This document shows positions 1 to 9,770 of a DNA stretch of 64,000 nucleotides, one piece after another. The notes below the pieces were generated by a model. It saw nothing but the letters and a program-made list of their open reading frames with translations. It ran no database searches and was not told the DNA's origin. A program made the translations under genes and the position numbers. This stretch comes from Epiperipatus broadwayi (Eukaryota > Onychophora > Udeonychophora > Euonychophora > Peripatidae). Every line of letters begins with the position of its first letter. Within the stretch, counting starts at the first letter, position 1. The stretch covers positions 6,817,710-6,881,709 of the forward strand of contig JAQFVV010012422.1 in NCBI GenBank assembly GCA_028023455.1, read 5' to 3'.

Positions 1-6
1 GACAGG

Positions 7-58
7 CAAAAATATCAGAGCCAATTTTCAGTCAAAAATATCAGAGCCAATTTTCAGT
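7..58. repeat. 26-bp tandem duplication
   Basis: Two exact 26-bp units lie back to back (7-32 and 33-58). The rest of 1-780 is AT-rich DNA with no gene or repeat that I recognise. Confidence 0.85.
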
Positions 59-785
59 CAAAAACTGAGACACATTGTAAACATAAAATTCAGTGCGTGA
101 AAACAATGTTGATTGTCATGACGTCATAGCAAGGTAAATACGTAATTTAAAAGGATAACACTTAAAATAAAACTTTTGATGTATAGCTTCACAAACGATA
201 CACACATATATTTAATGAGGTATTTTAGGAATAAGTTTAAAAAAATTTTAAATCTACCATTAAAACGCTAGAATTTAAAGTTTATAAGTCTCAAGCATAT
301 TTAAAATATTTACAAAATAAAAAACTTAATATCTAACCCAATAAAATGTTAGATAAGAAATACATTTCAGAATATTTACATCATCCACTTAAATAGTTAA
401 AAAAATTTAATAGTTCCTTCCTGTTACTACATCAAATCGAGTTTTTAAATATTTCAACTATTTTCCTAGTGGAAATAATTAAGAGTTGTTTAACAAAGGG
501 AAACTTTTTTTTACCACCTGAAAAATTAAAGCTGGAGTTCCTTATTCATCACTAATGTTTTACATCAACAGTAACAAAAATTAATAACATAAAAAATAAT
601 CTTTTTTTTTTTCAACATGCATTCATACACACACATGTTTATACGAATATATAATAAATTTAATAATGTATTTTACTCAATGTAATTTTAAATTTGTAAA
701 TTTTTTGTGTATATGACGTAAAATGGCTTCCTTTAATCAATAGTCATATGCCATGAGATTGTTAGCTAAGTTAAACATTTCTGCT

Positions 786-1140
786 TCACTATCTTTATCA
801 TCATCAACCATTATGAATCCACTGCAGGATGGTCTCTCCAAGTTCATCTTTTCGTATCTTTAGCTTCTCTTCTCCACATCACCCCCCTGCACACTTTCTT
901 ATTTCATCCATCCATCTCACATGTGGTCTCTTTCTGGGTCTTTTACAATCTCTTGGAATCCCATTTACAATTAAAATTGTCCATCTATTATCATCTCTTC
1001 TAACAATATGTCCAGCCCAACTCCACTTCAGTCTTTTAATTTTTTAAATGAGGTCAGTAACACCTGTTTGTTTTCTTACCCATACATTGTGTTTTCGATC
1101 TCTTCTTGTTACTCCCAAAATGCATCTCTCCATACTTCTT
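786..1140 (-). pseudogene. RTE retrotransposon 3' end, truncated copy
   Basis: Read on the minus strand this matches the last ~340 bp of the RTE element at 13.3-15.9 kb, including the segment rich in Trp, Arg and Lys (WAGHI, RPHVRWMDEI) and the terminal TGATGA-type repeat (seen as TCATCATCA near 800). The copy is 5'-truncated near 1140, as is usual for target-primed insertions. It has no reverse transcriptase core and is a dead fragment. Confidence 0.85.
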
Positions 1141-1194
1141 TGATCCTTATATATCACAATAATATTCTCTACTTTTTATTCCTTACTACTTTTT

Positions 1195-1560
1195 TCAGAT
1201 CTGATTCACTTCTCTTTTTCTGCTATCCCATTTTAATAAAAGATGTTTTGTTTCATCTATTATCCTATTTTCATATTACCCAATTTACATTTTTCCTATT
1301 CTTCATACAATTTATCTGGATCTTTTTTTCAACATCCTGCACTCATAAAATAAATGTTCACCACTCTGTCTCTAGCATCTTCAATACAAATTGCAAGAAA
1401 ATCAAATCTTTACTTCATTGTTGCTTTATTTCCCTAGCACCTAAAGATTTTAAACTCCTTTTCATACTTTATGTAATTTTTATTTTATAGAACTCCAATT
1501 TATATTTTTATTCATTTTCTATAATTCTCCATTTTCTCTACTTAGCGTATCTATTCTCTT
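1195..1560 (-). pseudogene. Possible LINE C-terminal relic
   Basis: On the minus strand, broken frames give a short piece like GEHLFYEC followed by a basic stretch and later KWDS. This resembles the C-terminal Cys/His motif and tail of the LINE at 34.3-35.0 kb. Stops and frameshifts interrupt it. The plus strand is strongly pyrimidine-rich here, so the plus-strand open frame (1008-1490) is probably a shadow. Identification is tentative. Confidence 0.35.
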
Positions 1561-3270
1561 TTTCTATCCCTTACAAATTATGTGCCTGAAATACAATCAC
1601 TACACATCTGTCCCATTTGTCTATCTATTAACTTTACTTATTGTAAAAATTTACTGCCCAATATGTTTGTTGACTCTCCATATAATTCAATTAAATATAT
1701 TTTTACTAATTTATTATTCAATCAACTTCTTGAATATATAATTAAGGAGGAAAAAAATTTTTAATAGTATTTTCAAAAAGCCATTTATAAAACAGTTTGA
1801 AACATATCGAAGAAAAACGGATACAGATATAGTTTCAAAATATTGTAATAAATATAAAACTAGAATAAAAAATCGTTATAAATTATTCAATAATTTACTT
1901 ATTGAATTTTAAAAAGCTCAAAAAAGCTCAAATTAAAAAGGAGAAAATAACTTAGTATATAGCAATATATATATAATACGATATAATCAAAAATTTTATT
2001 ATGTATAATTAGTATATTATTGAAGTATAATTTGTTATTGCTATTAGCATATTTTTATAATGTTTAAAGTCAAAGGAAAATGTAAAAATATAATCTGTTA
2101 CGGAAATTTTCTTCTACATAAAAGCGCAACTAAGACTTAGAAGAAGAATGACATTTAACCTTTGTGTAAATATATTTTGATCTGTATTTAATCTGTATAA
2201 ATGAATAATGAATATAATGCAGCTGAATTTAATTAAATAGTTAATTTGTTATTTAGTGTGAATGTTTAAAATATATAATCTTTTTGTGTGTTCGTATGTG
2301 TTAGTGTGAACTTTCTCTTTTCATTTTTTAAAAATCTTACTATCTATATGTTAATGTAGGAATTAACGAGTATGAGCTTCTTCTCCCAACATATTCCTGC
2401 CCTAACTACCACAATGGACGTGTGCATATGCGCATGCGCAACATTTTTTACTTTCATTATTCTCAATTTTACCCTCTTCTTTATTATCAATTCATCAAAT
2501 TATACTTTTCTCTTTCTCTCTTATCTTTTTTCCCTTCTGGAATTGGAATGACTATCTTTGTTTGCAAGTGTCTGTCAGTGATAATAATGAATCAAGGCTG
2601 GAGCGTTGTTCAATCATATGAGAAATGCTAAAGTAAATTAAACGGGAGTGAACTGCTGCAAAACTTTTTGATTGGGTTAATTTGAAATTCCAGACGAATT
2701 GGTTAAACGAAGGAATTTGAATACATTTCGATATACCTACACAAGCAACCCAATTAATAACTTACTAGATATACAATGCATTGAAGAATAGAATATATCT
2801 ACAAATTTAGTAATTCACCCAACAATATTATGGAATTTCTATAATAATAATATAAAAAAACTGAACGTATGTGAGACAATAATAGATGAAATGAACTGGT
2901 ATTTTAAAACAGAAATAAAAAGTTGAGTCAAAGAAATGCTTTAATTAAAAACTGAAAGGTGATTTAGATCCACCTAGTAATATATAATATGAAGATGTAT
3001 AGACGATCTATCATTGGATATGAGTACTTCTAAAACAGTGTGTGGTTTAGCACACACCAAGAATCAAAAATATCTTAATCACTCCTTCAATTACTTCGAT
3101 ATCCAAACCTCACTTAACATGATGTGACCAATTTTAAGAATATCATTATTATTATTATTAATAAATAGTAATAGTCGTGGAGTCATTCCAAAACTCGTTT
3201 CTAGAGTATTTTTTTTCCCATCTTTTCTTTGCGAGTTAGCATGGCTATACTTGTTTATGAGTGGTTGTTT
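1560..3270. other. AT-rich DNA without recognisable gene
   Basis: No coding region or known repeat found. There is a short alternating purine-pyrimidine run near 2425-2440 (CATATGCGCATGCGCA). Short ORFs here show no domain or motif. Confidence 0.6.
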
Positions 3271-3274
3271 ATTA

Positions 3275-3690
3275 CATTAGGGGTCAGAATGACTTAACGT
3301 CAACATGGGCATGACCACAATATTGGAATCAACAAGGGATTTGGGCATTCCATCATCAGATTTTCAATGGCATGGATGACTGAGGAGTTAGAGGGTAGAG
3401 TAGATTGAAGCCTGTCCATTAAAGTTTGAAGATTTTCTATCTTTAATATAAACTAAGCACTGATTATATGTGTGTGGGGAGATGATGATCTGGACTAACT
3501 GATGAGTGCTGGTTCAGCACAAAAATACATATATTGGAGATCATTTATCTTTTTCGAATATGCATAGTCATCTATATTAGTTGTATGAGATAGAGTAGAG
3601 ACTTAAAGGGAACTTGATAGTCTGTGTTCAAATCCCCTACAATTACATCTAAACTCCAAGTATATAAATTATACTGGTATTCAAATATTA
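3275..3690 (+). repeat. FB-A repeat, right arm, with decayed hammerhead (HHR-1)
   Basis: Copy of the FB-A foldback family: middle segment (3275-3360), then one arm that includes the hammerhead-like motif at 3487-3542, the tail with CATATATTGGAGATCATTTA, and a tRNA B-box-like end (GTTCAAATCCCC near 3630). The opposite arm is missing. The middle segment matches the loop of the complete foldback at 60.17-60.29 kb, which shows both belong to one element. Confidence 0.75.
3487..3542 (+). ncRNA. Hammerhead ribozyme motif HHR-1, probably inactive
   Basis: CTGATGA (3499-3505) is followed by a perfect 6-bp helix II with a GTT loop (3506-3520). The expected GAAA then reads AAAA, so the conserved G12 is lost. 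Helix I is still visible as CTAA with TTGG and GATCT with AGATC. Loss of G12 should abolish self-cleavage. Confidence 0.7.
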
Positions 3691-3748
3691 TTGTTATTAT
3701 TATTAGTAGTAATAGTTGTAGTAGTAATAGTAGCAGCAATAGTAATTC
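3686..3748. repeat. Trinucleotide microsatellite (ATT/AGT type)
   Basis: Imperfect runs of ATT, AGT and AGC triplets. The rest of 3690-4140 is AT-rich with no gene. Confidence 0.7.
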
Positions 3749-4139
3749 ATAAACACTTCTATAATTATAGTAAGATTATAACAAGATAAAAAATATATGA
3801 ATGGTTTTCATTTAGGGCAGGTGGTAAATAAAATGAAATTATGAATGAAATATTAATAAAAATTAAAAGCACTCCTGAAGATTTGAAATAAAATTAAAAA
3901 AAGTAATGCAACTAGGAAGAGAAGTTGATGAGAACTGAGACAAAATGAAATAGAACTATGAAATAGCAACAACAATATCAAATGATTTTCTCAACTAATC
4001 CTATGCTTCCGAGATCATTTCTGCTCACTTTAATCTAGAGTCATCTATTGTAAGCTTGAGTAATCAATATAAATTACATGGTACAGTACTATAATATTTA
4101 TACCTCCTGACAGATTTCTAATCTTTTCTTTCATCGATG

Positions 4140-4405
4140 AAGACTTAAGATTAAACCACTAAACATCACATGAACATCATTTCCTATAGAGAGTTGCATT
4201 AGATCCTAAGATCTAGATGCAGTGATCTCAGTTTCAAGGTTCCTCGCTGATGAAAGCTAGAAGCTAGAAACTGGTCTGAAGATATTGGATGAGTAGGCAC
4301 TAGATAGGGATTTTATGCACATACCTTCTTGAATTCATTTATTATTCTGACTCACACTGGGTGGCGCTACTGTAAAGAAAGCTTTGCCTCTGTTAAGATT
4401 AAACT
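4140..4405 (+). repeat. HHR-3 repeat element, copy 1
   Basis: Shares with 35.2-35.4 kb the order: a TTGCATTRGATCC segment, a hammerhead-like core, ATATTGGATGAGTAGGCACTAGATAGGGATTTTATG, then a GGTGGCGCTACTGTA-like end. The leading segment (AAACATCACATGA) recurs before the copy at 5.87-6.0 kb and at 34.15 kb. No protein is encoded. Confidence 0.75.
4241..4282 (+). ncRNA. Hammerhead-like motif HHR-3, copy 1
   Basis: CTGATGA (4247-4253), then a 13-nt helix II region in which AGC pairs with GCT around a short loop, then GAAA (4267-4270), a 2-bp helix III (AC with GT, loop TG) and cleavage residue C4276. Helix I pairs TCCTCG with TGAAGA with one mismatch. One unpaired A flanks helix II on each side, which is unusual. 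Activity is uncertain. Confidence 0.6.
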
Positions 4406-4609
4406 TTGAAGGCAAAAACTCTGTATCTGACAGCAATCTTTTACTCATTTATATTATTCAGGTTAATAGCCGGAACTAATAAAAAGTCTTGAGAAGTATA
4501 AAGGAGTTACATGTAACTGGTAGATGTGTAAGTTCTAATTTTAAATCCTAAATCTCATTGTAGACAAAATCCAGAAACTGTTTTAAAAGTGTAAATATTA
4601 TTGTACTAT

Positions 4610-4854
4610 CAAAATAAGAGTCATAGATCACATGACCCTATCTCTCAAGCTTGTAAGTTATAAACAGTGAGGATTGCCAATCCTCAACAAGCTTTGTGAT
4701 AAATTCTTAGCCAGAGCCAGCACTGACAGAGATATTTTAAGTGCTGGCTCTGGCTAAGCATTTATCACAAAGCTTGTTGAGGATTGGCAGTCCTCACTGT
4801 TTATAACTTACAAGCTTGAGAGATAGGGTCATGTGATCTATGACTCTTATTTTG
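4610..4854. repeat. 115-bp near-perfect inverted repeat (hairpin)
   Basis: Left arm 4610-4724 and right arm 4740-4854 are reverse complements with only two mismatches seen, separated by 15 nt. A third copy of the inner half of the arm lies at 5147-5226 in the orientation of the right arm. Such similarity means a recent duplication-inversion or a young MITE. No ORF is present. Confidence 0.9.
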
Positions 4855-5230
4855 ACTATTTATAGTCTCTGCCTTAAGTCTTATGCAATGTTATATTGCT
4901 AAGACTACTAATATATGGTATGGCTGAAGATCTATCAGCCCCATATAGATATTTGAGTTGGATAGCTGGGTTTGAAGACATGTAGATGTCTGAAAATTTC
5001 AGATTTTCCACTCAATAGATAACTTTTAGTTAAGTGCTTGGCTTTGGGTTGGTATTTTTAGATCTACTGTCTGAACCTACCCTGGCACCTCTCTGAGGAG
5101 TGCCAAAGCACGAAACCATGGTCAGGGGTTTGGGGGGGGGGGTTCCTGACAGAGATATTTTAAGTGCTGGCTCTGACTAAGCATTTATCACAAAGCTTGT
5201 TGAGGATTGGCAATCCTCACTGTTTATTAT
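4855..5230 (+). repeat. Repeat carrying hammerhead HHR-2
   Basis: Unique-looking spacer, then the HHR-2 motif (5087-5129), a poly-G run (about 5131-5142) and a further copy of the hairpin arm (5147-5226). The arm's outer end (GATCTATGACTCTTATTTTGA) also lies upstream of a decayed HHR-2 copy at 22.59 kb, so hairpin and hammerhead probably belong to one element family. Confidence 0.65.
5087..5129 (+). ncRNA. Hammerhead ribozyme HHR-2, intact core
   Basis: All core parts are present: CTGAGGA (5093-5099, fits CUGANGA); helix II GTGC with GCAC around CAAA (5100-5111); GAAA (5112-5115); helix III ACC with GGT around the 2-nt loop AT; cleavage after C5123 (GTC). Helix I pairs ACCTCT (5087-5092) with AGGGGT (5124-5129), six pairs with one G-U. 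This is a type I arrangement with a very short helix III, as known from Penelope-like elements and animal retrozymes. Cleavage is inferred, not shown. Confidence 0.82.
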
Positions 5231-5737
5231 TGTACTATATCTGGCATCCACTGATTACTTGGTCTTATAGTAGATAGTTTTCAAAAGGCAACTGCTTGTA
5301 AAGATCTGGAAGTAAATATATTTAAGTAATATGTTATGCAGTTGATTTCATGAAAATCTAAATGACAGTACATCACCGAACAAGCTTTTATAAAGTTTAT
5401 ACCAAAGAACCAGTATATGATACATACAAATGTTGTTGTCTCTTTTCAGATTGGTGTGTATAGTCATCACAAAACTCTTTTTCCCTCTCTCTTACTTGCC
5501 ACTCTTTTTTATAAAATGGCTGTATTGGTTGCTAATGAATGAGAAAAAAAGGAAAAGCAGTTTAAATTAATGACTGAAGAAATTTCAAATCAATTTTATT
5601 TTGAACTCAAACCATCTTGCTTCTATGGAGATTGTCATTAAATGAAAAAATAGTTTATTTTAATTTATACAACAAAAAGTATTCATAGCAATAGTATAAT
5701 ATAATGAGTTCATATTAGAACACATTAGCAATAAATG
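5230..5737. other. AT-rich DNA without recognisable gene
   Basis: No coding region, RNA gene or repeat unit that I can name. Confidence 0.6.
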
Positions 5738-5856
5738 CCCTGATTAGTAGAGTTGTGGTTTCTGGAGTTCAAGATCTAAGGACCACGGCTCCATGTCTGT
5801 CATTTCAGGTGTTCAAACTTTTTATGAACTCTTAAGCAAGAAACCATTCAATTACT
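5738..5856 (+). repeat. SINE-B (tRNA-derived), copy 1
   Basis: tRNA-like head with degenerate A and B boxes, followed by the family tail (a GTGCTCAAAC-TTTATGAACTCT-like segment, then AAGCAA, ATTCAATTAC). The same tail is seen at 39.29, 48.8 and 56.2 kb. Confidence 0.65.
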
Positions 5857-5864
5857 TTTAACAA

Positions 5865-6010
5865 TAAACATCACATGATCACTATTTCTTATGCTTGCTT
5901 ATAACTATTATTAAAACAGGCAAAACCCTCTTCACTGACGAAGGCCACAAGCCAGAAACTAATCTGGGGATATTGGATGAGTAGGCACTAGAGTGACAAT
6001 ATGTTTAGAG
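5865..6010 (+). repeat. HHR-3 repeat element, copy 2
   Basis: Begins with AAACATCACATGATC and contains the hammerhead-like motif at 5929-5970 followed by ATATTGGATGAGTAGGCAC. It then diverges from the other copies. Confidence 0.65.
5929..5970 (+). ncRNA. Hammerhead-like motif HHR-3, copy 2
   Basis: CTGACGA (5935-5941, fits CUGANGA), helix II GGC with GCC around CACAA, GAAA (5955-5958), cleavage residue C5964. Helix I pairs TCTTCA with TGGGGA. Helix III has lost its G-C pair (CTAATC instead of CTGGTC), a change that fits two G-to-A transitions. Confidence 0.58.
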
Positions 6011-7175
6011 ATTTTTGCCTGCTTTACTTTTAACAACTGAATTATTTTACTAATGTAGAATATAAATCCTGTAACATGATAATTAGTCTAATTATTAAAC
6101 ATATAAACATACAGGTACATAGTTTCATCCATACCAAACCAATCATGTCATTATATATTGTAACGGGCACATTCGCCATTACATTTTTTTTTTATTATTA
6201 AACATGAAAAAAATAAAAGTTCACAAATAAAAAATTCTTTTTTTAAGAATTAAAAATTGAAAATTAAAAAATCATCTAAACTCTAATATATAAAATCGCA
6301 CAGATGAGAAATTAAAAAATTATTAAACAAAACTTTATTTAAAAAAAAGAAAAAGTTTTAAAACTAAATTTTCAACAAAAACTTAAAAAGATTTAGAGAT
6401 AAAAATATATCTTTAAGTTTGGAAATCACATTAATTAATCATAAAATGGAAATGATTGTTTTAATTAGTTAAATGTAAACTAGCCCTTGGGCATTTAAAA
6501 TATATAAGCAAAGGTCAGATAGGAGAGAAAATCAATGGGATCAGAAAAGCCAATAAAAGAAATCACTCATGGAATCGGACCTCAGTGAATAGACCATCAC
6601 CATCATCATGACATAATGTCCACTGGATCTGAAAGTCTACTATAAAGAGTGAATGAAAAAAGAGCTGAGAGAGATGTGTGATAGCAGTGGTGATATGTGT
6701 CAGTGCGGAGTTGAAGGTGAAGGGATTGAAAAGACGCACTCTCCAATCTCTTCAGTTCTGCTAAAAAAAAAGAAAGAGAAATGACCAATCATTTTCTACA
6801 TTGCTGACCAGCTAAAGTAAAAGACCTCCGGATGAATAAATAAAACAGCCAACAGAATACCAATCTTTTTAGGATGGCATGAGAATTCACGTTCAAATGG
6901 CAAGCAATGGATAAAGATGAACTTTTTAAAACCGTAAGAACTTTATGAACTCTAATAAGTTTTAACTATATTTCTAAAACTCCAGTATACTAAACAATAA
7001 GAACTTTAATTCTAAAACTTGTTCCATATTTAAAATAATTGCAATAGAATCCTATCTGACCAACTTAATTTATTAATAAGTAATTTTATTTGTATTTCTT
7101 TTGTAAAATCATTTCCATTTTTTTTGTTCTTTTAAGTTTTTATTATGATTTCTGTTTTTCGTTAAACTAAATTAT
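6010..7175. other. AT-rich DNA, possible LINE scrap at 6480-6850
   Basis: Mostly A/T homopolymer-rich sequence. From about 6480 to 6850 the plus strand is purine-rich and one frame gives a CxCG-containing piece followed by basic residues. This could be the Cys-rich C-terminus of another non-LTR element, but stops break it and I cannot confirm it. The minus-strand frame there (6606-6788) has no recognisable domain. Confidence 0.35.
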
Positions 7176-7177
7176 AT

Positions 7178-8355
7178 AAATGTTAAATTTAAGTCGGGCG
7201 TGAATGGCTATATAGAGTTGTGAAGTTTTGTTAGGGGAGGGTAGTCTTAGGTCATTCATTTCGTAGTTGAATTAGGTCAATGGATTGGATATATTGGTGT
7301 AATTAGTAGATGTAGTACGAGGTTCTCTACAGGCAGAATTGCTAGTATATGCCGCACCCTCCTGTTTTGCCTATGTAAGGGATAATAAGATGGAGAACGC
7401 TGTCCCTTCCTATGAAGTTTTTTTTTATTGCTCTTCTCATCAGATAGATGTAGTATTCCTATCTGGACGAGAGGCAATTTCTTCTCTTAACCTATATTTG
7501 TGCTGTCATATTCGTATTACATTGAATACATCGATATATCAGATGGATTGATGTTGGTTTAACTGCAAACTTTTGGCCTAAGATTAAATAAGGGATAAAA
7601 TATTTTCTTTTCAAATGTAATCTATGTAGTCTATTCATACTCGACACTCTAAATGCATTAAATTTAAGTTGGGTATAGACACTTGCATGGATTCGTTATC
7701 GGTTAATTATGTTTTTGGTTTTCATATTTGATCAAAATATATAGACATTCGGTAAATAATGATACCTTATGGTGAGTATCTAAAATGTATTTATTCGGAT
7801 GTCTTTTAAGTTATTGGTGTCAATGCGGCATCTTATGATGAATGCCATTGGGTTTCTTATAAATTTCCCTCTGCAATTCCATCAATGACTTTATATTTTG
7901 ATCGTTTATGTTTATTTTGAAATGTTTTTGACCGTGTAATCTATGTAACTGATCTATACTCAACATTATAAAACAAACTTTTATAAATCCATCTGTGTGA
8001 ACTTATAAAAATTAAAATGTAAATTAAAATTTAAAATCAAAGTTAAAAATGTAAGTTAAATTTTAAAATGTAAACATACTAAAATAATAATGCTAAATTT
8101 TATATATATGTGCGTAAATAAATGTTTGTGTGCTAATTACTGGCAGTGGCTTATTTTATTCTTTTTTTAATATTAAAAATAGTCTTAGATAAGAATTTAT
8201 AAATATAAATCTCTGCTACTCTGCTGAGCTAGTGACAATGGGCTAACGGTCGGAATCAACCAATACAATTTTTTTTAACTTACGTATCTGCCTACTATAT
8301 AAATTTTCTAGGTTCAAATGCCTAGTGGCGCCCTGTAGTGCAGATACATTAAGAC
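7178..8355 (+). repeat. Repeat YXZ, copy 1 (block order Y-X-Z)
   Basis: Three blocks recur in inverted orientation at 24.1-25.3 kb. Block Y (about 7190-7655) starts TTAAGTCGGGCGTGAATGG and ends CATACTCGACACTC. Block X (about 7660-7965) starts TTAAGTTGGGTATAGAC and ends TATACTCAACATT. Block Z (about 8105-8355) contains GTGCGTAAATAAA and GAGCTAGTGAC. Y and X have similar starts and ends, so they may be diverged tandem units. No conserved protein is visible; the ORFs inside (7277-7477, 7339-7551) are not kept in the other copy. Confidence 0.75.
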
Positions 8356-8470
8356 TCTTATTTCCAATCGTTATAATATATATATAAATTCTAATGTTCT
8401 CATGGATAAATGATGAACTCATAGTATTATTTCCAGGAACTTCCATGTAATAAAAATATAATAGCTAAAT

Positions 8471-8512
8471 AGCTGATATTTCAGTATAATAACAAGTACT
8501 TTCCTCAGAGCT
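8471..8512 (-). ncRNA. Hammerhead-like motif HHR-4, left arm
   Basis: On the minus strand: CTGAGGA (8502-8508), helix II with a terminal mismatch, GAAA (8479-8482), then TATC as cleavage site. Helix I is AGCT with AGCT. One extra A precedes helix II. Confidence 0.5.
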
Positions 8513-8683
8513 TCTTTTGTCTCAATCATAAGAATGTGTGTGGTGAGATTGAAGATTATTTTTTCTTTTGTTATTTTCTCCTCATTCTCAATCAATAGAA
8601 TTTGAGAATGAGATGAAAATAACAAAAAGACAAAAATAACAATTTTAAATCACACCACCCACATTCTTATAATTTGAGAAAGA

Positions 8684-8725
8684 AGCTCTGAGGAAAGTAC
8701 TTATAATTGTACTGAAATGTCAGCT
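8684..8725 (+). ncRNA. Hammerhead-like motif HHR-4, right arm
   Basis: CTGAGGA (8688-8694), one extra A, helix II AGTAC with GTACT around an 8-nt loop (8696-8713), GAAA (8714-8717), TGTC with cleavage residue C8721. Helix I is AGCT (8684-8687) with AGCT (8722-8725). Helix III is only the A-U pair, as in minimal hammerheads described in Penelope-like elements, which may need a dimeric fold. Confidence 0.6.
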
Positions 8726-8974
8726 ACTTAGCTATTATATTTTTATTACATGGAAGCTCCTGGATACAATATATATATATGTGTGTGTGTGTAATTAAAA
8801 TGGAAGTGACTACCTGACTGAATTGTGTAAAATATCAACAACTATGAAAGATCTGTCATTTCATAATTGTTAACATTTTACATAATATCAATTACAGTTA
8901 CTTCCATATTTCAATCACTTATATGTAAAGTTATGATTATTTATTATTATTTTATATATATTATCAGATATACC

Positions 8975-9770
8975 CAGCCTATGAAGGCCATGGTTTTTTT
9001 AATTGGTTGCTTTAACAATTTTTTTAAAGATTTAACCTTTTCAGTTGCACTTAATTTTATTGGCCAAGTGAGGTAAAACTCTAAACTTTTGATTGGTCAA
9101 TTACAGAATCAGCAGTAAAATATATATTCATCTTTTAATATTATATTCATTTTAGGTTTGTTTGTAAAAAGTATATTAATAATTTGTCAGGTGATAAAAG
9201 TAAACGAAAGTTTTTTCAAAAATAAATTTTTATTTATAATTATAAAAATATTCGATAGTGATGAATCTGAAAAAAAAAACATTCATAACAAATTAAAAAG
9301 TGTTGCCGACCTCACTGATTTCTTTCTCAATTTTACATTGTGTAAAAATAAATAATTTTTACTAAAATCTTAACTATTTTTTTAAAATAATTTTATTTTT
9401 AGCATATTTTATCAAAATAATTTATAATAGGTCAAAAAATACTTTTAAAAATGGTCTAAAACATTCATTTATAATTTTCAAAATGAAACAAAGAAGTTGG
9501 AGTGGTAAAAATTATTGACAAGCAATCTTCTTTGTCCAATATGGTCAACAACCAATCAGCACCAAGCAAGGACTGCCTTCTTCCATTGTTAAAACTAAAA
9601 TTTGAATATTATTGATTGTTTACTTGTAAAATAATTCGAGAGAGGGCAGCATCTTATGGTACTTTTTTAAGCTTTAAAATGACCATTAAAAATGATGGGA
9701 TTCGAGCAACTTGAAGCCATGATTGTCTATGATTGGAGCACACTAGGAAAGGATTAATGTAAATTAAACA
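8975..9770 (+). repeat. Repeat E, copy 1
   Basis: About 700 bp with the same order of segments as 46.98-47.77 kb: GAGGTAAAA, a block ending AAAAAGTATATTA, TCAGGT, CGAAAGTT-TTTCAAAAATAAA, CAACCAATCA, ACTTGTAAAATAATTCG, then AGAGGGCA-CATCTTA. Short ORFs here (8867-9076, 9158-9355) are not conserved in the second copy. Confidence 0.7.

Larger units (their letters stand above)
8425..8766. repeat. Large palindrome with two hammerhead-like cores (HHR-4)
   Basis: Left arm from about 8432 (CCAGGAACTTCCATG) and right arm to about 8762 (CATGGAAGCTCCTGG) are reverse complements over most of their length, and an inner hairpin is centred near 8597. Each arm ends in a hammerhead-like motif facing outward. 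The tail after the core resembles termini of Penelope-like elements, but no protein is present. Confidence 0.8.

Noticed and set aside
1008-1490. 160-codon plus-strand ORF
   Set aside because: It lies opposite LINE remnants on the minus strand and shows only low-complexity Phe/Ser/Leu content.
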